Shown one piece after another: positions 1-64,000 of a DNA stretch of 64,000 nucleotides (its first letter is position 1; each line of letters starts with the position of its first letter). The stretch is from the NCBI GenBank assembly GCA_020284085.1, contig JACEVL010001642.1, forward strand, positions 591,001-655,000, in the 5' to 3' direction. The DNA is from Aporrectodea caliginosa. Its lineage: Eukaryota > Annelida > Clitellata > Crassiclitellata > Lumbricidae. A program made the translations under genes and the position numbers. The notes under the pieces were generated by a model. That model saw only the letters and a program-made list of their open reading frames with translations. It was not told the origin of the DNA and did no database searches.

Positions 1-111
1 ATGTTCAGAGACTGCCACAACAAAAAATTAATGCTATCAGTATAATTATGTATATTGTGAACTCTGGTAAAGTGCTTGATTTCAGACAGGTATTCAATAT
101 TTGCTTTATAG

Positions 112-30339
<30,228 letters not shown>

Positions 30340-31173
30340 ACTGCATTCCGGAAGACAGAGTCATACCAAGAGGACAATTTATTTTTAATTAAGGTTCTGT
30401 TCTGAAGTAAAGTTTTGACTTAAAGTTGTTTTGCTTGTTATTTACGTAAACTTACATAAACATTGTTCTATTAATTTTACTGTTGTGTTACACATCTGTT
30501 CTAACATGCTGTTAATTTAGTGACAAGTAAATGTTACTTGTTTGGTTGAATATGGAGTAGCAGCATGTGTTAGTTTTAAACATCAAAAGTTGTAAAAGGT
30601 TAATTGGAATTTCTTTGTCATTTATGTTTTTTTATTTTTCTGGTATATCGAAAGGTTCTGTTGCCAGTTTGAATTTTAGTGACTGAATTTACTTGAAGTT
30701 TGTCTGGAACTATTCACATTTAATTAATTTGATAGTTTTTACATTTCATAGTATGTGTTGGTAATTATCCAGGTACATCTTCCAATTCTTAGTTGACATT
30801 CTAGAACAGTGTATGAAACCAAGGATGAAAACAGTAGCAGTGATACGTTACAGAACAAGTTTTAGAAGCTTTTAAGTGTGAAAATGTTATTACAAACAAT
30901 GTTTCTAAAGTAGCAAGAGTGCATTTCATTTAAGTTTTTTAACGCTGTTTCTATGTAGAAACAGTGTATTTAATTTCAGATTTTTTAACAGTTACAATGC
31001 AAGAGTCTTCTGATTAATAGCTTGTTAATTAAGACTGTTTAATATGTTCATTTCTATTAAATGATTCAGCAACCTATTTTGTTTACTTCAGATGAGAATA
31101 TTCTTTCACCACAGGCACATAACACTGCTGCTTGTCACCTTCAGTTTACAAATTCTTTGTTTCTGAAGTTCAG
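30340..31173. other. Intergenic space between convergent Piwi and cathepsin L
   Basis: AT-rich DNA with no coding signal holds both 3' UTRs. On the minus strand, AATAAA lies at 30638-30643 and ATTAAA at 30969-30974, downstream of the cathepsin stop. On the plus strand, ATTAAA lies at 31056-31061, downstream of the Piwi stop. If these hexamers are used, the two transcripts overlap by several hundred bases. Assignment of the hexamers is inference. Confidence 0.6.
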
Positions 31174-58175
<27,002 letters not shown>

Positions 58176-58361
58176 TTTGCCTCAGTTCTAAAGCAGGCAA
58201 AACAAATACATCATCACCCTACATCTATCACCATCACCTACGTCCATCTGCAGGACAATAGAACTAGATTTACCAAAGAAACTGCAATTAATTCACACAC
58301 TTCTGTGGTTCATTTGTTTGAACCAAAGCCAAATATTATCCATTGAAAACTGACTAGGGAG

Positions 58362-59230
<869 letters not shown>

Positions 59231-59235
59231 CTAGG

Positions 59236-59475
59236 GAGGGATTTAGGTGAATGGTAACACACCAGCAGGAAGAGCAGAAGATCAGCATGGACACGGGATC
59301 GATTCCCGCTACTCTCCCAAAGGTCCACTCGGCCTTCCATTCACTAGGTGACATTGGTAAAATGAGCAGTAGGGCAGATGGGCGCCTTGCATGGCACGTT
59401 ACCATACAGTTAAATTCGACTCCTGTAATAACTTGATTTGTAATCATACTGCAGTGTGTCAGTTTGAATGAATAG
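59236..59475 (+). mobile_element. SINE family B copy
   Basis: GGTGAATGGTAACAC head, GGGATCGATTCCC B-box region, GTCCACTCGGCCTTCCATTC, GACTCCTGTAATAACTTG body. It lies directly between the hAT MITE and the LINE. Confidence 0.8.
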
Positions 59476-59948
59476 TACATGCCCCAGTTTGACCAGAAGA
59501 CTGATAAATGACAAAACTACTGCATTATTTCACACCCTTCTGAATAATACGGACTGGACAGACATCTCTTATCACTGTGATGCTAATGATCCAACTGAGG
59601 CTTATCAAGCATTCGTGAACAATTACTTAAAATGCTATGAAATAGCTTTTCCAGTCCTTGAGGGCACAGGCAGTAAAGCTCATAAAATAGCTTTGGATGA
59701 CGCCTGCTCTATTGAAATCAGCAAATAAAAAATCTCGACTCTATTCTAAATACCTAAAAAACCCGAATAATGTAAATAAGGCAAAATTTACTAAATATAG
59801 AAACATATTTAAAAAACTCAGAAATGCGGCAGAAAAAAAGTATTATGCTGACAAATTCATTGAGTGTGAGTACAACTTAAGGAAGACCTGGAAAATAATT
59901 AAGACAATGCTTGCATGTGAAAACTCCTCAAGAGTAGATTCATTTATA

Positions 59949-60849
<901 letters not shown>

Positions 60850-60865
60850 TGCATGTGAAAACTCC

Positions 60866-62062
60866 TCAAGAGTAGATTCATTTATAATTGAAGGTATTGA
60901 AGTTACAGATAAAGGGAAAATTGCAGATAAATTTAATGACTATTTTGTGAATGTAGGCCCAACACTGGCATCTAGAATTAGTGAGACTACCACTAAATTT
61001 GGCTCCTTTTTAAGTAATTCTCCACCCTCCTCAATGGGTCTTATTGGAACTTCCCCTCAGGAAATAATGGCAATTGCCAATCAACTACGCTCCTCGACTA
61101 GCTGTGGACCAGATGGGATAAGTCCACAAGTTGGCAAGGCCTCTATGGGAATTATTGCACCTGTACTTGCCGATATTATTAATTGTTCCTTTGACACTGG
61201 TATTGTCCCCGATAACATTAAAACTGCTAAAGTAATACCTATCTACAAGTCTGGTGATAGGAATAAAATTAATAACTATAGACCAATTTCTGTTTTAACA
61301 TATTTCTCTAAGTTTTTTGAGAAAGTTATGTACAATAGACTAATGGAGTATTTTATTAAGGAAAACACAATATCTCCACAACAATTTGGCTTCCGTAAAG
61401 GGCATTCTACATATATGGCATTACTAGAAATGCAAGATAAAATATCTGACTCCCTGGATAAAAATGAGTTTGCAATGGGAATCTTCTTTGACCTATCCAA
61501 GGCTTTTGACACGGTTAATCATACTATCCTGCTGGGCAAACTTGAGCACTATGGCATTAGAGGCATGGCACAACAGTGGCTACAACATTATTTGGAAAAT
61601 AGAACTCAGTATGTCCTCTACGAAGGCTATCAGTCTGTTCATAAAACCATTCGGTGTGGAGTGCCGCAGGGATCTATATTGGGGCCATTACTGTTCTTGA
61701 TCTATATAAATGACTTACCTCAGATTGCTGATAAAACTGATTTCATACTATTTGCTGATGATAGCAATGTCTTTTTTACTGATAAATCAATAGATGTATT
61801 GCAGCAGAAAGTAAATAAAGAACTTGAAGTAATATCAATCTGGTTTAAAGCCAATAAACTTTCACTCAATCTGGACAAGACATGTTATATACTGTTCCGT
61901 GGTCACCGTAAACCAGCTCCCCAACAAGCAATGGAAATTATGATAGATAACAGGGAAATAGTGCAAACTGAATGCACCAAATTTCTTGGTGTTTACGTAG
62001 ATCGGCATCTGCAATGGAATGAGCATATCACACATGTATCAAAGAAATTAGCAAAAATATAA
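60866..62062 (+). pseudogene. LINE reverse transcriptase ORF
   Basis: About 400 open codons contain all RT palm motifs: A (FDLSKAFDTVNH), B (GVPQGSILGP), C (LFADDSN) and the thumb TKFLGVYVDRHLQWNEHI. It stops at 62060-62062 after a one-base loss in a run of A. It is the longest genuine coding run in the window. It encodes copy-and-paste machinery rather than a host function. Confidence 0.93.
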
Positions 62063-62222
62063 GTGTTCTGTCACGAATTAAGCATTATCTGACTAAACCT
62101 GTTCTGCGACAGTTATATTACACACTGTTTTTCCTTACTTATCATACTGTAATATCTGCTGGGGCTCAAACTACTCCTCTAGATTAAAACGCCTTGAGAC
62201 TCTCCATAAACGTGCCATACGT

Positions 62223-62576
62223 GTGACTTGCTTACTGGGATGGTCTGATAGTACAAAATTAATATTTAAAGAGCACAATATTCTAAAATTGAATGATATT
62301 ACAAAATATCAAATTGGACTATTCATGTACTGTTATCATTATCGGCTTCTTCCATCACTGTTTGATAAATATTTCCTTAAGGGTGTAGCTATCCATGGAC
62401 ATGATACTAGAGCATCCTGTAAATATCGAACCCCAGGGGCACGAACCAGGACTAAGCAGTTCTCAATTAAATGCTCAGGTCCACCACTTTGGGATTCTCT
62501 TCCTCCAAATTTAATAAATATATTACACATGGCTCAATTTAAAGCTCAATTGAAACATTATCTCTTGAACACATAA
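62223..62576 (+). pseudogene. LINE C-terminal domain, frameshifted from RT
   Basis: 117 open codons (VTCLLGWSDSTKLIFKEHNI ... HYLLNT) plus upstream in-frame YCNICWGSNYSSRLKRLETL form the usual C-terminal region. It is in a different frame from RT because of a base loss in a T-run near 62130. Confidence 0.88.
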
Positions 62577-63025
62577 AAAGAATAGAATGACTCGATAGAT
62601 TGTACCTTAGTTAAGATTGTTTATAATGTAATACTGTGAACATTATAATGTGTTTTGTTTTGATTTTGTTTGTTTGTTTGTTTTAAATCTTGTACTGCAA
62701 TGTTTTGTTATTTAGTTGTTTGGCTATGATTTAGCCCTAAAATTGTTATTTAAGTTGAATTTTCTATAACTATATGATCATAAAAATCGTCTTGCCATCA
62801 GTAAATGTAATATGGAAAAGGGTCAGCCCTGCAATAGCGGATTATTTTATCCTTTAGGGCTGTCCTGTTGACAGCATCAGCAGATTAACATTTTTTTTAA
62901 ATGACTTATTGTTAATTAATTGTGCTGTTGTTGATTCAATAAACGGCTGATTGATGATTTTAATAATAAACATGAATATATGTATGTATTAATAACACCT
63001 GATGTCATGTCAGATTTGTGTAGCA

Positions 63026-63375
63026 CAGTGCTGTCCAACCTTTTTGACCCCGCGGGCCACTGAAGAAGTTATTCTTGAAGCCGAGGGCCGCACCATTCAA
63101 CTCAAAAGCAACGACTAAATTTATTGAAAATTATTAACTGTATTAAAATTAATTATGGAGTAATCATAATGAATGCGTCTTGGGAACTGAATTTTGTGTT
63201 CACATTGTCAGATGATAAGCCAAATTACGAACGAATAACTATACAAGTAGGCAAGTGACTTTGTACATTATTTCATTTTTACAGAAATTGAAAATATTTA
63301 GCGAGCTCGGGCGGGCCACTTAGAATCATCCCGCGGGCCGCATGCGGCCCGCGGGCCGCGGGTTGGACAGCACTG
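63026..63375. mobile_element. hAT-type MITE, 350 bp
   Basis: The ends CAGTGCTGTCCAACC and GGTTGGACAGCACTG are a perfect 15-bp TIR, with an exact GTGTAGCA duplication (63018-63025, 63376-63383). The right end iterates GCGGGCCGC. Confidence 0.95.
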
Positions 63376-63655
63376 GTGTAGCACCATTTAAATTATATTC
63401 TCCCAGTGTGTAAAATGAAGAAACAGCAACATGACCACTTTCAGATTCCTTCTTGAGATTCTCAAAAGGAGTTACATAAATAGTGAAACACAGTCAAACA
63501 CTACATATAATACAAACATACCTGTATGTATAGTATGTATATTCATATACAGCCCATCTGGGAACCTCACGAGGATGCTAAACATGGCTACCTAACAGAT
63601 CTAAATAGGTACTACTCATGATAGATGGTTGGCACATAATGTATATAATGTGTAT

Positions 63656-63666
63656 GTGAATATAAT

Positions 63667-63736
<70 letters not shown>

Positions 63737-63749
63737 TCATTATATTCAC
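63656..63749. repeat. (AT)n tract enclosed by inverted repeats
   Basis: GTGAATATAATGAC and its exact reverse complement enclose about 32 AT units. The whole 94 nt can form one uninterrupted hairpin or cruciform. The arms extend imperfectly for about 9 nt more. Confidence 0.93.
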
Positions 63750-64000
63750 GCACACAAACATGCAACTCAGTGAGAAACTTCCGGGTTTAGCCGTCAGACT
63801 ATTATGCACTTCAACAATTATCTGATAATTATCAGGTGCTTCTGAATGCAAAAGTCGGCTAATCTGCGTAAGCTCATGAAACCGTTAGACCTACTAACGA
63901 AGCAACGATCTTATCAAGTTATTCCTGTTACGTTTCAACGGAAGCGAAATTTAGTTTTCGCAAGTAGGGCCTACAATGCCTACATTGCCGTAGCCTACAA
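63750..64000. other. No recognised feature
   Basis: No exon, RNA gene or repeat boundary is visible in the last 250 bp. Confidence 0.6.

Overview
This is an AT-rich, intron-rich, transposon-dense eukaryotic genome window, almost certainly from an invertebrate animal (probably marine). The basis is a metazoan Piwi gene with many short exons and large introns, a cathepsin L gene of animal type, abundant hAT miniature elements, tRNA-derived SINEs, and L2/CR1-like LINEs, one of which carries a 2A-like motif. I cannot name the species from the sequence. Most long open frames here are translations of microsatellites or transposon repeats, not genes.

Positions 1-30339 (+ strand) hold the 3' part of a Piwi-subfamily Argonaute gene. 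Twelve exons can be joined by intron phase into an uninterrupted 546-residue C-terminal segment (end of PAZ, linker, MID, PIWI) with an intact D-D-H slicer triad plus the glutamate finger. The promoter, N domain and most of PAZ lie upstream of the window. One intron is GC-AG. One exon has a broken tandem copy beside it. One exon has an in-frame alternative acceptor next to a perfect palindrome.

Positions 31174-58175 (- strand) hold a complete cathepsin L-type cysteine protease gene of eight coding exons (364 residues): signal peptide, ERFNIN propeptide, and mature enzyme with Cys/His/Asn. The catalytic Cys is on a 33-nt microexon. Piwi and cathepsin are convergent, with only 834 bp between their stop codons, so their 3' UTRs may overlap.

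The rest is mobile DNA. At least a dozen hAT-type non-autonomous elements are bounded by terminal inverted repeats, most with exact 8-bp target duplications. Two hAT relics keep BED-finger coding pieces. At least four recognisable SINE/LINE families have nested insertions. A near-intact LINE lies at 59470-62966. Three foldback elements (52020-53015, 53942-54745, 59949-60849) have arms built from short GC-rich iterated phrases. Two of these sit inside LINE reading frames, one with a 9-bp and one with a 37-bp flanking direct repeat. These iterated-arm foldbacks are my best candidate for something little described. Other candidates are the 2A-bearing LINE and the population of short, near-perfect inverted duplications.

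The two host genes do not obviously work together. The functional link worth noting is between Piwi (transposon silencing through piRNAs) and the transposons crowding its own introns.
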